This document shows positions 28,873 through 37,762 of a stretch of DNA of 64,000 nucleotides, piece after piece (positions within the stretch are counted from its first letter, which is position 1; the number at the start of each line of letters is the position of its first letter). Below the pieces are notes generated by a model. It searched no databases and was not told the DNA's origin. It worked only from the letters and a program-made list of their open reading frames with translations. The DNA is from Amycolatopsis methanolica 239 (lineage in GTDB: Bacteria; Actinomycetota; Actinomycetes; Mycobacteriales; Pseudonocardiaceae), in the NCBI RefSeq assembly GCF_000739085.1, contig NZ_CP009110.1:4898001-4962000 (forward strand). Direction: 5' to 3'. The position numbers and the translations under genes were made by a program.

Positions 28873-29265
28873 TGTCCCTCACCCCTGCGATCAGCTTCGT
28901 AATCACTGTTCAAGCACACTGTTCGCATGCCGTCGTGCCGCTGGTCAACGTCCCAGCGCCCCGATTTGTGCCCGCCGCCGTAGTGAGCCAGGTCTCTCTT
29001 CAGCAACGTGTTTCGGTACCTGATCTACGGGCGGAGCCCGCAGAGGGTAGCTCACGCTTTACCCGCGCGCGCAGAGTGTCATTCGAAGCAGGGCATACGT
29101 CACCCAACAGAGGGAACACATTCCCGGGGACGCCCGTGGGACGGTGCGACACGTACCCCGGCTTCGGACGGGTGACGACGCTGGTGCACTGTAACGCCTA
29201 CGCTGATCAGGAACGACGGTTCGGGCGAGCGGGTGTTCGGGTCTTCGATCGAAGGGGTGGGGCAG
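28873..29265. other. Divergent intergenic region between DUF4193 and cei
   Basis: About 390 bases that should hold promoters for both genes. No repeat, riboswitch or confident -35/-10 pair was identified. The region is less GC-rich than its surroundings near 28890-28930 (TTGTGCTTGAACAGTGATTA on the minus strand), the best candidate for the DUF4193 promoter. Confidence 0.35.
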
Positions 29266-29943
29266 GTGTCGTCGGGGATCGGTTACGGCAACCGGAGATC
29301 GCGGCCCTACCGCAAGCGCCGCCCGCTACCCGCGCTGATCGTGATCGGGGTGCTCGGACTCGTCGCGATGGTCATCTGGGTGCGCGCGATCACCAGCAAG
29401 CAGGACATCGACGAGGCGCTGCGGTGCGATCCGCCGCCCACGCCGCCACCCGGTGTGACGTACACCAACCTGGGTTACAACGCGCTCGACGAGACCACAC
29501 CCGTGCCCGCCGACCGGATCGCGGTGAAGGTGCTCAACGCGAGCGAGAAGCGCGGGCAGGCCGCGATCACCACGGAAAGCCTGCGGCAGCTGGGTTTCAC
29601 GCAGATCGCGCCGCCGGAGAACGACCCCGCCTACGCGACCGACGAGGCGGCCTGCCGCGGCCAGTTGCGCTTCGGCGACAACGGCAGCTCCGCGGCGCGC
29701 ACGCTCAGCCTGGTCGTGCCGTGCGTCGAACTGGTGCGGGACAACCGCGAGGACGCGAGCGTGGACCTGGCGATCGGCAGCGCCTTCGGCGACGTGGTGC
29801 CGACGCAGGCGGCGCGCGACATCCTCGCGCAGCTGCAGGCGTGGTCGAACCAGCACGACGGCGACGGCGGCGAGCAGTCCGCGGTCAACCCGCCGGTGAT
29901 CGACAAGGCGCTGCTGGCCGCCGCCCGCCCCGGCACCTGCTGA
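29266..29943 (+). CDS. cei: Envelope integrity protein Cei
   Basis: 225 residues from GTG 29266 (VSSGIGYGNRRSRPYRKRR); ATG/GTG at 29233 would add 11 residues. A single membrane helix near 20-42 (PALIVIGVLGLVAMVIWVR) anchors an outer LytR C-terminal-type domain (ADRIAVKVLNASEKRGQAA, LRQLGFTQIAPPEND). In mycobacteria Cei (Rv2700) is needed for envelope integrity and virulence. Synteny with suhB, ppgK and sigA supports the assignment. Confidence 0.85.
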   Translation: MSSGIGYGNRRSRPYRKRRPLPALIVIGVLGLVAMVIWVRAITSKQDIDEALRCDPPPTPPPGVTYTNLGYNALDETTPVPADRIAVKVLNASEKRGQAAITTESLRQLGFTQIAPPENDPAYATDEAACRGQLRFGDNGSSAARTLSLVVPCVELVRDNREDASVDLAIGSAFGDVVPTQAARDILAQLQAWSNQHDGDGGEQSAVNPPVIDKALLAAARPGTC

Positions 29944-29955
29944 CCCGCTCGCACC

Positions 29956-30015
29956 CGCGAGTCCCGTATTCCCGCCCGCGAGTCCCACACTCACGAGCGC
30001 GAGTTCGGCACCCGG
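29956..30015. repeat. Three units of a 21-bp repeat between convergent cei and suhB
   Basis: CGCGAGTYC cores start at 29956, 29977 and 29998, exactly 21 bp apart. The variable part between cores is also related (CCGTATTCCCGCC, CCACACTCACGAG). The array fills most of the 94-bp gap between convergent stops. The same core and period recur at 45454-45622. Confidence 0.8.
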
Positions 30016-30037
30016 CCGCAGCGGTCGCCGTCGGGCG

Positions 30038-30856
30038 CTACACCTCCTTGACGCCGCACTCCACGGCCGCGTCGTAGAGCGCTCCGGCGATCGACGGCGC
30101 GGCCGCGAAGGTCGCGTCCGCCCCCAGGGCCGGGTCCGAGCCCGGTAGGTGCACCACCGCGCCCGCTTCCTCCGCCACCAGCGCTCCGGCCGCCCAGTCC
30201 CAGCGGTGCAGGCCGTGCTCCAGGTACCCGTCCAGCCACCCGGCCGCCACCGCGCACAGGTCGAGCGAGGCCACCCCAGCCCGGCGGACGTCGCGCACGC
30301 GGGTCAGCAGCCCGGACACCAACCGGGCCTGCCGGGCGCGCCGCTCGGCCTGGTAGGCGAACCCGGTGCCGATCAGGCTCAGCTCCAGCCGCTCGGGCGA
30401 GGACACCGAGAGCCGCCGCCCGTCGAGCCACGCGCCCTGGCCCCGCACGGCCGTCCAGCAGCGCCCGCTGACGGGTTCCACGACCGCCCCGGCCACCGAC
30501 ACCCCGTCCACCTGCGCCGCGAGCGACACGGCGAACAGGGGTGCGCCGTAGAGGAAGTTGACGGTGCCGTCGATCGGGTCCACCACCCACGTCACGCCGT
30601 CACCCGCCGCGCCGCCTGCCTCCTCCCCCAGGACGTGGTCCCCCGGCCGCAGCTCCGCCAGCCGGTCGCGCACCAGCTGCTCGGCGGCGCGGTCGACCGC
30701 GGTGACCACGTCGGTGTCGGTCGTCTTGGTCTCGACCGACACCGGCTCACCTGCGACCATGGCGTCACGGGCACGGCGGACCAGGTCCGCGGCCTCAGCC
30801 GCGACCTGGACGGCAACGTCCTTCAACTCTGTTTCGGCAGCTCCCACGTCCACCAT
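30038..30856 (-). CDS. suhB: Inositol monophosphatase family protein
   Basis: A Mg-dependent, Li-sensitive phosphatase of inositol phosphates, supplying inositol for mycothiol and phosphoinositides. 272 residues from ATG 30856. Metal-site motifs: LGEEAGG, WVVDPIDGTVNFLYG (the DPIDGT signature) and HRWDWAAGALVAEEAG. Divergent from ppgK, 64 nt away. The order suhB-ppgK-sigA matches mycobacteria. Confidence 0.92.
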   Translation of the reverse strand: MVDVGAAETELKDVAVQVAAEAADLVRRARDAMVAGEPVSVETKTTDTDVVTAVDRAAEQLVRDRLAELRPGDHVLGEEAGGAAGDGVTWVVDPIDGTVNFLYGAPLFAVSLAAQVDGVSVAGAVVEPVSGRCWTAVRGQGAWLDGRRLSVSSPERLELSLIGTGFAYQAERRARQARLVSGLLTRVRDVRRAGVASLDLCAVAAGWLDGYLEHGLHRWDWAAGALVAEEAGAVVHLPGSDPALGADATFAAAPSIAGALYDAAVECGVKEV

Positions 30857-30920
30857 GGGACCACACCCGGTTAAAGTCTCCGGCACAGGTTTCTGAATCG
30901 AGCGAGAAGGGACGGCGCCA

Positions 30921-31682
30921 ATGACGGCGACCCGTGGTTTCGGAATCGACATCGGCGGCAGCGGTATCAAGGGCGCCCTTGTCGACCTGGAAAAGGGCGC
31001 ACTGATCGGCGACCGCTTCCGGATCGACACCCCGCGGCCGGCGACCCCGGACGCGGTGGCCGACGCGGTGGCCCAGGTCGTGGCCCACTTCGGCTGGGAG
31101 GGCCCGGTCGGCATCACGCTGCCCGCGGTGGTGAAGAAGGGCGTCGCGCACACCGCGGCCAACATCGACCCCAGCTGGATCGGCACCGACGCGGACGCGT
31201 TGTTCGCCAAGCGGCTGGACCGCCACGAGGACGACATCGCGATGCTCAACGACGCCGACGCGGCGGGCATGGCCGAGATCCGCTACGGCGACCCGCGGGC
31301 CCGCAAGGGCGTCACCACCCTGCTGACGTTCGGCACCGGCATCGGCAGCGCCCTGTTCCAGCACGGCACCCTGATGCCGAACACCGAGTTCGGCCACCTC
31401 GAGGTCGACGGGCACGACGCGGAGAAGAAGGCGGCCGCTTCGGTCAAGGACAACGAGGGCCTGTCCTACCCCCACTGGGCCAAGCGCGTGAACCGTTACC
31501 TTTCCGTGCTGGAGAACCTCATCTGGCCGGATCTGTTCATCGTGGGCGGCGGGGTCAGCAAGAAGGCCGAGAAGTGGGTGCCGCTGCTGGAGATCAGGAC
31601 ACCGGTCCTGGTGGCATCGCTGCAGAACAACGCGGGGATCGTGGGCGCGGCGCTGGCCGCGGCCGAGGGCCTGGAGCACTGA
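30921..31682 (+). CDS. ppgK: Polyphosphate glucokinase
   Basis: Phosphorylates glucose with polyphosphate (or ATP). 253 residues from ATG 30921, after GAAGGGA. ROK-family motifs: phosphate-1 FGIDIGGSGIKGA, the catalytic Asp in MLNDADAAGMAE, phosphate-2 LLTFGTGIGSALF and adenosine-site IVGGGVSKKAEKW. The length is typical of actinobacterial strictly polyphosphate-preferring enzymes. Confidence 0.95.
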   Translation: MTATRGFGIDIGGSGIKGALVDLEKGALIGDRFRIDTPRPATPDAVADAVAQVVAHFGWEGPVGITLPAVVKKGVAHTAANIDPSWIGTDADALFAKRLDRHEDDIAMLNDADAAGMAEIRYGDPRARKGVTTLLTFGTGIGSALFQHGTLMPNTEFGHLEVDGHDAEKKAAASVKDNEGLSYPHWAKRVNRYLSVLENLIWPDLFIVGGGVSKKAEKWVPLLEIRTPVLVASLQNNAGIVGAALAAAEGLEH

Positions 31683-31745
31683 CCAGCGAACAGGCCGCCG
31701 CGGGTTTGAACGATGATCGGCCGCAACGCACCGGCGTATCGTCGT

Positions 31746-31751
31746 TACAAT
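31746..31751 (+). promoter_or_regulatory. Likely sigA promoter -10 box
   Basis: TACAAT at 31746-31751 is a strong -10 hexamer, about 120 nt before the sigA start, giving a 5' leader of roughly 110 nt. The -35 region at the right spacing is poor; TTGAAC at 31706-31711 is too far for this box. Confidence 0.5.
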
Positions 31752-31870
31752 GGAACACGGCCCACGGTCGCGGAGGACAAAACCGCAGGCCGCGGGACGT
31801 TCCCCGAATCTGAGGCAGCCGGGACGCACCATCCCGGCTCGCCGTGATCGACCGCTGCGAAAGGGCGTAC

Positions 31871-33271
31871 GTGGCAGCCGCAAAAACCGCTACCCGAAGC
31901 GGCACGAAGACAACGAGCGCCGCCGACGTGAGCGCGGAACCCAACGCGGGCCGTGAGAACGTGACCGAGGCCGAGGCTCAGGGCTCCGGCGCCACGAAGA
32001 AGGCGACCACCCGTAAGCCGGCCGCGGCCAAGGGCCCGAAGAAGGCTCCGGCCAAGGGCCGCACCACCCGCAAGGCCGGCAAGACCGACGACGGGGAGCC
32101 GGACGGCCCCGGCGGCGAGGACATCGAGGACGTCGACCTCGAAGCCGATCTCGCCGACCTCGAAGGCGAGGTGGAGGTCGACGTCGTCGACGCGACCGTC
32201 ACCGACGAAGCCGAAGACCTCGACGAGGACGAGCCGGACGAGAAGACGCCGGCCGCGAAGTCGGGCGCCAAGTCGACCGATCGTGATTTCGTCTGGGACG
32301 AGGAGGAGTCGGAGGCCCTGCGGCAGGCCCGCAAGGACGCCGAGCTCACCGCGTCCGCGGACTCGGTGCGCGCGTACCTGAAGCAGATCGGCAAGGTCGC
32401 GCTGCTCAACGCCGAGGAGGAGGTCGAGCTCGCCAAGCGGATCGAGGCCGGCCTGTACGCGGCGGAGCGGCTGCGCATCGCGGAGGAGGAGGGCGAGAAG
32501 CTCGCCACCCAGATGCGCCGCGACCTGCGCTGGATCATCCGGGACGGGGAGCGCGCCAAGAACCACCTGCTGGAGGCGAACCTCCGTCTGGTCGTGTCGC
32601 TGGCCAAGCGCTACACCGGCCGCGGCATGGCGTTCCTGGACCTGATCCAGGAGGGCAACCTGGGCCTCATCCGTGCGGTCGAGAAGTTCGACTACACGAA
32701 GGGCTACAAGTTCTCCACGTACGCGACGTGGTGGATCCGGCAGGCGATCACCCGCGCGATGGCGGACCAGGCCCGGACCATCCGTATTCCGGTCCACATG
32801 GTCGAGGTGATCAACAAGCTCGGCCGCATCCAGCGTGAGCTGCTGCAGGACCTCGGCCGCGAGCCCACCCCCGAGGAGCTCGCGAAGGAGATGGACATCT
32901 CCCCGGAGAAGGTCCTGGAGATCCAGCAGTACGCCCGCGAGCCGATCTCGCTGGACCAGACGATCGGCGACGAGGGCGACTCGCAGCTGGGCGACTTCAT
33001 CGAGGACTCGGAAGCGGTCGTCGCGGTCGACGCCGTGTCGTTCACGTTGCTGCAGGATCAGCTCCAGTCGGTGCTGCAGACGCTGTCCGAGCGCGAGGCC
33101 GGCGTGGTCCGGCTGCGCTTCGGCCTGACCGACGGCCAGCCGAGGACTTTAGACGAAATCGGCCAGGTCTACGGGGTCACGCGCGAGCGCATCCGGCAGA
33201 TCGAATCGAAGACGATGTCCAAGCTGCGGCACCCCAGCCGCTCGCAGGTCCTGCGGGACTACCTGGACTGA
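31871..33271 (+). CDS. sigA: Principal RNA polymerase sigma factor (SigA/HrdB type)
   Basis: The housekeeping sigma factor. 466 residues from GTG 31871 (AAAGGG 7 nt upstream). The first 150 residues are a Lys/Ala-rich then Glu/Asp-rich low-complexity arm. Then come region 1.2 ([20 protein letters not shown]), region 2 ([50 protein letters not shown]), region 3 ([19 protein letters not shown]) and region 4 ending [19 protein letters not shown]. Compared with sigB in the same window it has the long acidic arm expected of the principal factor. A strong terminator follows. Confidence 0.97.
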   Translation: MAAAKTATRSGTKTTSAADVSAEPNAGRENVTEAEAQGSGATKKATTRKPAAAKGPKKAPAKGRTTRKAGKTDDGEPDGPGGEDIEDVDLEADLADLEGEVEVDVVDATVTDEAEDLDEDEPDEKTPAAKSGAKSTDRDFVWDEEESEALRQARKDAELTASADSVRAYLKQIGKVALLNAEEEVELAKRIEAGLYAAERLRIAEEEGEKLATQMRRDLRWIIRDGERAKNHLLEANLRLVVSLAKRYTGRGMAFLDLIQEGNLGLIRAVEKFDYTKGYKFSTYATWWIRQAITRAMADQARTIRIPVHMVEVINKLGRIQRELLQDLGREPTPEELAKEMDISPEKVLEIQQYAREPISLDQTIGDEGDSQLGDFIEDSEAVVAVDAVSFTLLQDQLQSVLQTLSEREAGVVRLRFGLTDGQPRTLDEIGQVYGVTRERIRQIESKTMSKLRHPSRSQVLRDYLD

Positions 33272-33282
33272 GAGCAAAAGAG

Positions 33283-33310
33283 GAAGCCCGGGCCACCAGG
33301 CCCGGGCTTC
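33283..33310 (+). terminator. Rho-independent terminator of sigA
   Basis: A perfect 12-bp stem (GAAGCCCGGGCC / GGCCCGGGCTTC) with an ACCA loop, followed by TTCTCTT. It starts 11 nt after the sigA stop. Confidence 0.9.
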
Positions 33311-33391
33311 TTCTCTTACAAGGCAACGCAAGCCGGCAACGCAAGTAGGCCGACTACCCCAACCAGACCTCCCGATCCACAGCCGATCTTT

Positions 33392-33451
33392 AGTCGCCGA
33401 GCAGGGGTGTCAAGGTACGCTTCCCCGCCTTGACACGCCTGCTCGGCGACT
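33392..33451. repeat. 60-bp imperfect palindrome
   Basis: Arms of 24 bp at 33392-33415 and 33428-33451 differ at a single position (the arm begins AGTCGCCGAGCAGG) and enclose a 12-nt centre. It lies between the sigA terminator and an APC permease gene and has no U-tract. It may be a REP/MITE-like element, a protein-binding site or an mRNA hairpin; the sequence does not decide. Confidence 0.85.
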
Positions 33452-33497
33452 GAAACACATTCAGGCATCGGGGGCGGGGGTCGACAGGTGACCGTTC

Positions 33498-33531
33498 GAG
33501 CGCCGTGAGGCGCTCCTGCGCGAAGCGCAGG
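33498..33531 (+). other. Two adjacent small hairpins in the leader of the APC permease gene
   Basis: GAGCGCC-GTGA-GGCGCTC (33498-33515) and CCTGCGC-GAA-GCGCAGG (33515-33531) are perfect 7-bp stems sharing one base, followed by AAAAAGATCAAAAG. They lie about 90 nt before the permease ATG. They could be part of a structured leader; no known riboswitch class was recognised. Confidence 0.55.
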
Positions 33532-33619
33532 AAAAAGATCAAAAGATGTCCTCGCCGCCTTCGTCACAGCAAAGGGCCACCGCGCTGCGGGGAGCCAGGT
33601 GATCTTCTAACGTTCCACC

Positions 33620-35059
33620 ATGGGCATCACCCGAACGCTTGACGTCAACGAAGTCCTCGCCCGGCAGGAGTCCGGCGAGTTGAAGCGCCGCCTGCGGGCC
33701 AGGGATCTGGTGGGCTTCGGGGTCGGCATCATCATCGGCACCGGCATCTTCACGCTCGCGGGCGTGGAGGCCAAGACGCACGCCGGGCCGGCCGTGACGT
33801 TGTCGTTCGTGATCGGGGCTGTCGTGGCCGGCCTGGCGGCGCTCTGCTACGCCGAACTGGCCTCCAGCGTGCCGACAGCCGGCAGCGCCTACACCTACGC
33901 GTTCGCCACGCTCGGGGAGGTGTTCGCCTGGATCATCGGCTGGGACCTGCTCCTCGAGTTCGCGCTCGGCGCGGCCGTGGTGTCGCGCGGGTGGTCCGGG
34001 TACCTCGCGAACCTGCTCGGGCTGCCGCAGGAGTGGTTCGGCGAGGAGGCGACCGTCAACGTGGGCGCCGTCGCCATCATCGCGGTCCTCACCGTCGTCG
34101 CCGTGCTCGGGATCCGCGAGTCGGCCCGGGTGACGAACGTGCTGGTGCTCGTCAAGGTCGCGGTGTGCGTCCTGATCATCGCCGTGGGCGTGTTCTTCAT
34201 CAAGGGCGCCAACCTGACCCCGTTCATCCCGCCCGCCCAGCCCGACGAGAGCGGGGCGAGCGTGCTGCACCAGCCGGTCGTGCAGGCCGGGCTGGGGCTC
34301 GAACAGTCCGTGTACGGCATCGGCGGTGTGCTGTCCGCGGCGGCGATCGTGTTCTTCGCCTACACCGGGTTCGAGGCGCTGGCCAACCTCGGCGAGGAGA
34401 CCCGCAACCCGCGCAAGGACCTGCGCATCGGCATCCTCGGCGCCCTCGGCGTGTGCGCCCTGCTCTACCTCGCCGTGTCGCTGGTGCTGACCGGCATGGT
34501 GCCGTTCACCGACATCGACACGAGCGCGCCGCTCGCCGCCGCGTTCGACGCGGTCGGCCAGCACTGGGTGAGCGCCCTCATCTCGCTCGGCGCGGTCACC
34601 GGCCTGACCTCGGTGATGATGGTGGAACTGGTCACCATCGGCCGCATCGGGTTCGCGATGGGCCGGGACGGTCTGCTGCCCAAGCCGATCGGCACCACGC
34701 ACCCGCGCTGGGGCACGCCGCACCGGATGACCATCGGCGGCGCGGTGCTGATCGCCCTGCTCGCGGCGTTCGTGCCGATCACCGAGCTGTCCGACATGGT
34801 CAGCATCGGCGCGCTGTCGGCGATGGTGATCGTCGCGATCGCGGTGCCGGTGCTGCGCCACAAGCGTCCGGACCTCAAGCGGCCCTTCATGGTGCCGCTG
34901 TCCCCGGCGCTGCCGGTCATCGCCGCGCTGGCCTGCCTGTACCTGATGCTGAACCTGGACGTGCTGACCTGGATCCGGTTCGCCGTCTGGCTCGCGATCG
35001 GCCTCGTCATCTACTTCGCCTACGGCCGCAGGCATTCCCGCCTTGCGGTCAAGGAGTGA
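33620..35059 (+). CDS. APC-family amino acid permease (cationic amino acid transporter type)
   Basis: 479 residues from ATG 33620, about 12-13 membrane helices. The first helix carries the APC signature GFGVGIIIGTGIFTLAGVEA, and FFAYTGFEALANLGEETRNP is the conserved helix 6-7 region of the CAT/YfnA group. The short cytoplasmic C-terminus is typical. It is preceded by a 300-bp region with a terminator, a 60-bp palindrome and small hairpins. Its 3' end overlaps the convergent gene by 11 nt. The exact amino acid is not known. Confidence 0.92.
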   Translation: MGITRTLDVNEVLARQESGELKRRLRARDLVGFGVGIIIGTGIFTLAGVEAKTHAGPAVTLSFVIGAVVAGLAALCYAELASSVPTAGSAYTYAFATLGEVFAWIIGWDLLLEFALGAAVVSRGWSGYLANLLGLPQEWFGEEATVNVGAVAIIAVLTVVAVLGIRESARVTNVLVLVKVAVCVLIIAVGVFFIKGANLTPFIPPAQPDESGASVLHQPVVQAGLGLEQSVYGIGGVLSAAAIVFFAYTGFEALANLGEETRNPRKDLRIGILGALGVCALLYLAVSLVLTGMVPFTDIDTSAPLAAAFDAVGQHWVSALISLGAVTGLTSVMMVELVTIGRIGFAMGRDGLLPKPIGTTHPRWGTPHRMTIGGAVLIALLAAFVPITELSDMVSIGALSAMVIVAIAVPVLRHKRPDLKRPFMVPLSPALPVIAALACLYLMLNLDVLTWIRFAVWLAIGLVIYFAYGRRHSRLAVKE

Positions 35060-35693
35060 ACCCCGCCCGCGCGACCAGCGCCCGCGCCGCGGCCGCGTCG
35101 GCGGCGGGCACCACGAGCAGCAGCCCGCGCAGGGCGGCGACCACCCGGTCGAGCATCTGCAGGTGCACCCCATCCCGGCCCGCCCAGCGATAACCGTCCA
35201 CAATGGCCACCAGTGTGCCGCCCACACCGCTGAGCACGCCCGCGAGGAACACCGGATTCCTGGCACGCCAACGGGAACTCCAGAACGGCGGCAGCCCGCC
35301 GTCGAGGTAGTCGCGCAGCGCGGCGTCCGGGGTGTCCGGCGCGCCGAGGTCTGCGGTGTCCACAAAGGCCACCAGCGTGGCGTCCAGCTCAGGCACCCCG
35401 GCCAGGATCGCGCGCAACGCGGCGGCGGTCCACCGGCCCTCGGCGGCGACCGCGGTCAGCTCGCCCCCGGACAGCTCCGCGACGGCCGCCGCGGTGGACG
35501 CCGGCGACAAACCCGCGGACGCGGTGTCGTCCTGGTTCGCGACCACGATCCCGTGCGCCCGCAGGGAAACCAGCGTGACGAACGCGGCCGACTCGCCCTT
35601 CTGCTGCGGCATCTCGGCCCGCGCGAGGTCGATGAGGCGCGTGGCGCCGGGGAACCAACGCACCTCGTCGAGCAGCCCCACTAGTACCGCCAC
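35049..35693 (-). CDS. Hypothetical protein, possibly DUF6885 type
   Basis: 214 residues, Ala/Val/Leu-rich but soluble in appearance. Notable stretches are LVGLLDEVRWFPGATRLIDL at the start, MPQQKGESAAFVTLVSLRA, HGIVVANQDDTASAG and NPVFLAGVLSGVGGTLVAI. The combination resembles DUF6885 proteins, whose function is unknown; I am not certain of the family. It overlaps the end of the glutamine synthetase gene by 13 nt on the same strand, so it is translationally coupled to it and may be an accessory of that enzyme. Confidence 0.75.
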   Translation of the reverse strand: MAVLVGLLDEVRWFPGATRLIDLARAEMPQQKGESAAFVTLVSLRAHGIVVANQDDTASAGLSPASTAAAVAELSGGELTAVAAEGRWTAAALRAILAGVPELDATLVAFVDTADLGAPDTPDAALRDYLDGGLPPFWSSRWRARNPVFLAGVLSGVGGTLVAIVDGYRWAGRDGVHLQMLDRVVAALRGLLLVVPAADAAAARALVARAGFTP

Positions 35694-37027
35694 AGGTGGG
35701 CGGCGACGATCTCCTCGACCGTCCGGTCCGCGGCCCAGCGCCGGTCCGAGGCGCGCACCGCGCGGAACGCGCCGAGCAGCTCCTCCCCCAGCGCCGCGCG
35801 CATCCGGTCATTGGACGCCAGCGCCTCGTCCTGCTCGTCCGATGTGGCCGGAAGACGGCGGATTCCCGCGGCCGCCCGGCCGTCCTCGGTCCAGACGCCG
35901 GGATCCTCGCCGACGGGATCGGGCAGGGCGAGCCCTTCTTCCAGTCCGGCGATCCCGGCGGTGATCACGGCGGCGAGCGCCAGGTACGGGTTCGCCGAGG
36001 CGTCGCACGGCTTCAGCTCCACGTTGGCGTGCTCGTCGCCGAGCAGGTCGGACCCCGGCACGAACCGCAACGGCGCTTCGCGGTTCTCCACACCCCAGAA
36101 CGCGTACGCGCTGGCGAAGTACCCCGGGCGCAACCGCAGAGTGGACGGCACGCTCGGCGCGGTCACCGCCGTGATGGCGGGCAGGTCCCGCAGAAGCCCG
36201 GCGAGATAGCCCGCGCCCTCGGCGTGCGGCACGCCGGCGAGGAGGTTGCGCCCCTTGCGCCACACCGAGGTGTGCAGGTGCCAGCCGTTGCCCGCCGCCT
36301 CCGGGCTGACCATCGGCGCGAAGCTCAGCCGCAGCCCGTGCTTGTGCGCAGCGGCGTGCAGGGTCTGACGAGCCAGCAGCTGGTCGTCGGCCGCGGACAC
36401 CGGATCGGTCGCCGCGAGCGAGAGTTCCAGCTGCGCCAGGCCGTACTCGGCGTGGAACTGGTTCAGCCACAGGCCGTTGGCGTCGAAGTCGTGCAGCACG
36501 GTCGCGACGAAGTCGTCCAGCGGGATCAAGGCGTGCGGGCTGTAGGCCGGACCGTGGTGGCCGGGCGCCGAGGCGATGTCCGGCGCCCCGGCGGGAGCCA
36601 CGGCGAACTCCATCTCGAAGCCGGCGCGGATCTCGTAACCCAGGTTCGCCGTGGCGGACACCACGGTTTCCAGCGCGGTGCGCTGGCAGTAGGGCCACGG
36701 CGATCCGTCGGCGGCGATCTGCCGCCCGGGCGCCCAGGCGAGCGCGCGCTGCCCGGCGAGCCGTCGCAGCCGGTCGATCACCGGCGCGAGACGCACGTCA
36801 CCCGAGGGTGTGCCCAGTCCCGGGTGGCCGAACGTGATGACGTCGTGGGTGTCGAAAACGGCGAACAACGACGTGATCCCGACGCCCCGGGTCGCGGCCG
36901 CGGCGAGGCCGGACATCGGCACGATCCGCGAGCGCGGGATGCCGTTGTTGTCGGCCCAGGCGATCTGCGCCCCGCCGACCCCGGTTGCCGCCAGGTCCTT
37001 CGCGGCCGCCGACGCCTGCTTCGTCAT
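35681..37027 (-). CDS. Glutamine synthetase family protein
   Basis: 448 residues from ATG 37027. GS motifs are visible: EMEFAV (metal-binding Glu), AEYGLAQLELSL, NGWHLHTSVW (catalytic loop, the G.HxHxS pattern), RLRPGYFA and HANVELKPCDASANPYLAL (ATP/metal site). The N-terminal beta-grasp region includes QIAWADNNGIPRSRIVP, unlike GlnA of central ammonia assimilation. It fits the GlnA-like group that glutamylates other amines (polyamine or ethanolamine catabolism). The substrate is inference at group level only. Confidence 0.88.
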   Translation of the reverse strand: MTKQASAAAKDLAATGVGGAQIAWADNNGIPRSRIVPMSGLAAAATRGVGITSLFAVFDTHDVITFGHPGLGTPSGDVRLAPVIDRLRRLAGQRALAWAPGRQIAADGSPWPYCQRTALETVVSATANLGYEIRAGFEMEFAVAPAGAPDIASAPGHHGPAYSPHALIPLDDFVATVLHDFDANGLWLNQFHAEYGLAQLELSLAATDPVSAADDQLLARQTLHAAAHKHGLRLSFAPMVSPEAAGNGWHLHTSVWRKGRNLLAGVPHAEGAGYLAGLLRDLPAITAVTAPSVPSTLRLRPGYFASAYAFWGVENREAPLRFVPGSDLLGDEHANVELKPCDASANPYLALAAVITAGIAGLEEGLALPDPVGEDPGVWTEDGRAAAGIRRLPATSDEQDEALASNDRMRAALGEELLGAFRAVRASDRRWAADRTVEEIVAAHLWRY

Positions 37028-37440
37028 GACAGGGAGTGTCTCACGTGCCCCGCGCGGGGGATGGTTTCGCACACGGACTGATCACGATCTTGCCTCGGAC
37101 CGGTCCACCGAATTCCGCTGAGAACGAACAAGCTGCTCCGCGCGCCCGCTTGACACGGGTTCGCACGAGCCGATTTCCGCCTGCTCACATTGGTCCTGAC
37201 CACGGGAAACGGGTTTCTGACAGGTTTCTCCGTCCTGAATGGCGGGATTGATCTACGACATCCGGGGTAATTATGCGTGACACACATCCCAAGCAGCCGG
37301 GAACACTTGCCAGGCGCTCAGCGTCTGCAAGAGTGGAGGCCAGCGAACACCGCGGAGCCGACGGGCAACCGCAGGGCCGAAGTGGTCGCCGCTGGATCGA
37401 TGGCATCGGGCAGCCGATGCCGGGACGGAGGGAGACTCCA
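37028..37440. other. Divergent intergenic region between the glutamine synthetase-like and DUF7455 genes
   Basis: 413 bases without a supported gene. TTGACA at 37150-37155 is a clean -35 match on the + strand, but no good -10 lies 17-18 nt after it. The in-frame extension of the next gene through 37273-37440 encodes an Arg/Gly-rich string without domain features, so the later ATG was taken as its start. Confidence 0.4.
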
Positions 37441-37623
37441 ATGACATCACCGACGCTCACCCGCCCCGAGTTGACCGCAGCCGACCGTTGTGACCGGTGC
37501 GGCGCCGCAGCACAGGTACGAGCCATCCTCTCCAGCGGTGGGGAGCTGCTCTTCTGCGGCCACCACGCCCGCGAGTACGAGTCGAAGCTCAAGGAGATCG
37601 CTGCGGAGATCCAGCGCGGCTGA
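37441..37623 (+). CDS. DUF7455 small zinc-ribbon protein
   Basis: 60 residues from ATG 37441, with GGAGG upstream. CDRCGAAAQVRA and LLFCGHHAREYESKL provide a CxxC and a CxHH group, likely binding one zinc. A highly conserved actinobacterial small protein of unknown function, in monocistronic arrangement followed by a strong terminator. Confidence 0.88.
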   Translation: MTSPTLTRPELTAADRCDRCGAAAQVRAILSSGGELLFCGHHAREYESKLKEIAAEIQRG

Positions 37624-37642
37624 GCCAGACCACAGACAGCAG

Positions 37643-37673
37643 GCGGGCGCCCGGGGTTCACCCGGGCGCCCGC
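37643..37673 (+). terminator. Rho-independent terminator after DUF7455
   Basis: A perfect 13-bp stem (GCGGGCGCCCGGG / CCCGGGCGCCCGC) around a GTTCA loop, then TTGTCAT. Confidence 0.85.
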
Positions 37674-37762
37674 TTGTCATGTGCCCGACGTCACACCGGG
37701 AACCGTCGCGTTGATCCCGGCGACCTGGAGGGAAAGCCGGTCCCTCCCCGCCGAGGAGCAGC

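Noticed and set aside
33498..33619. c-di-AMP or guanidine riboswitch
   Set aside because: Some words are suggestive, but the conserved junctions of neither class could be laid out in the 120 bases available.
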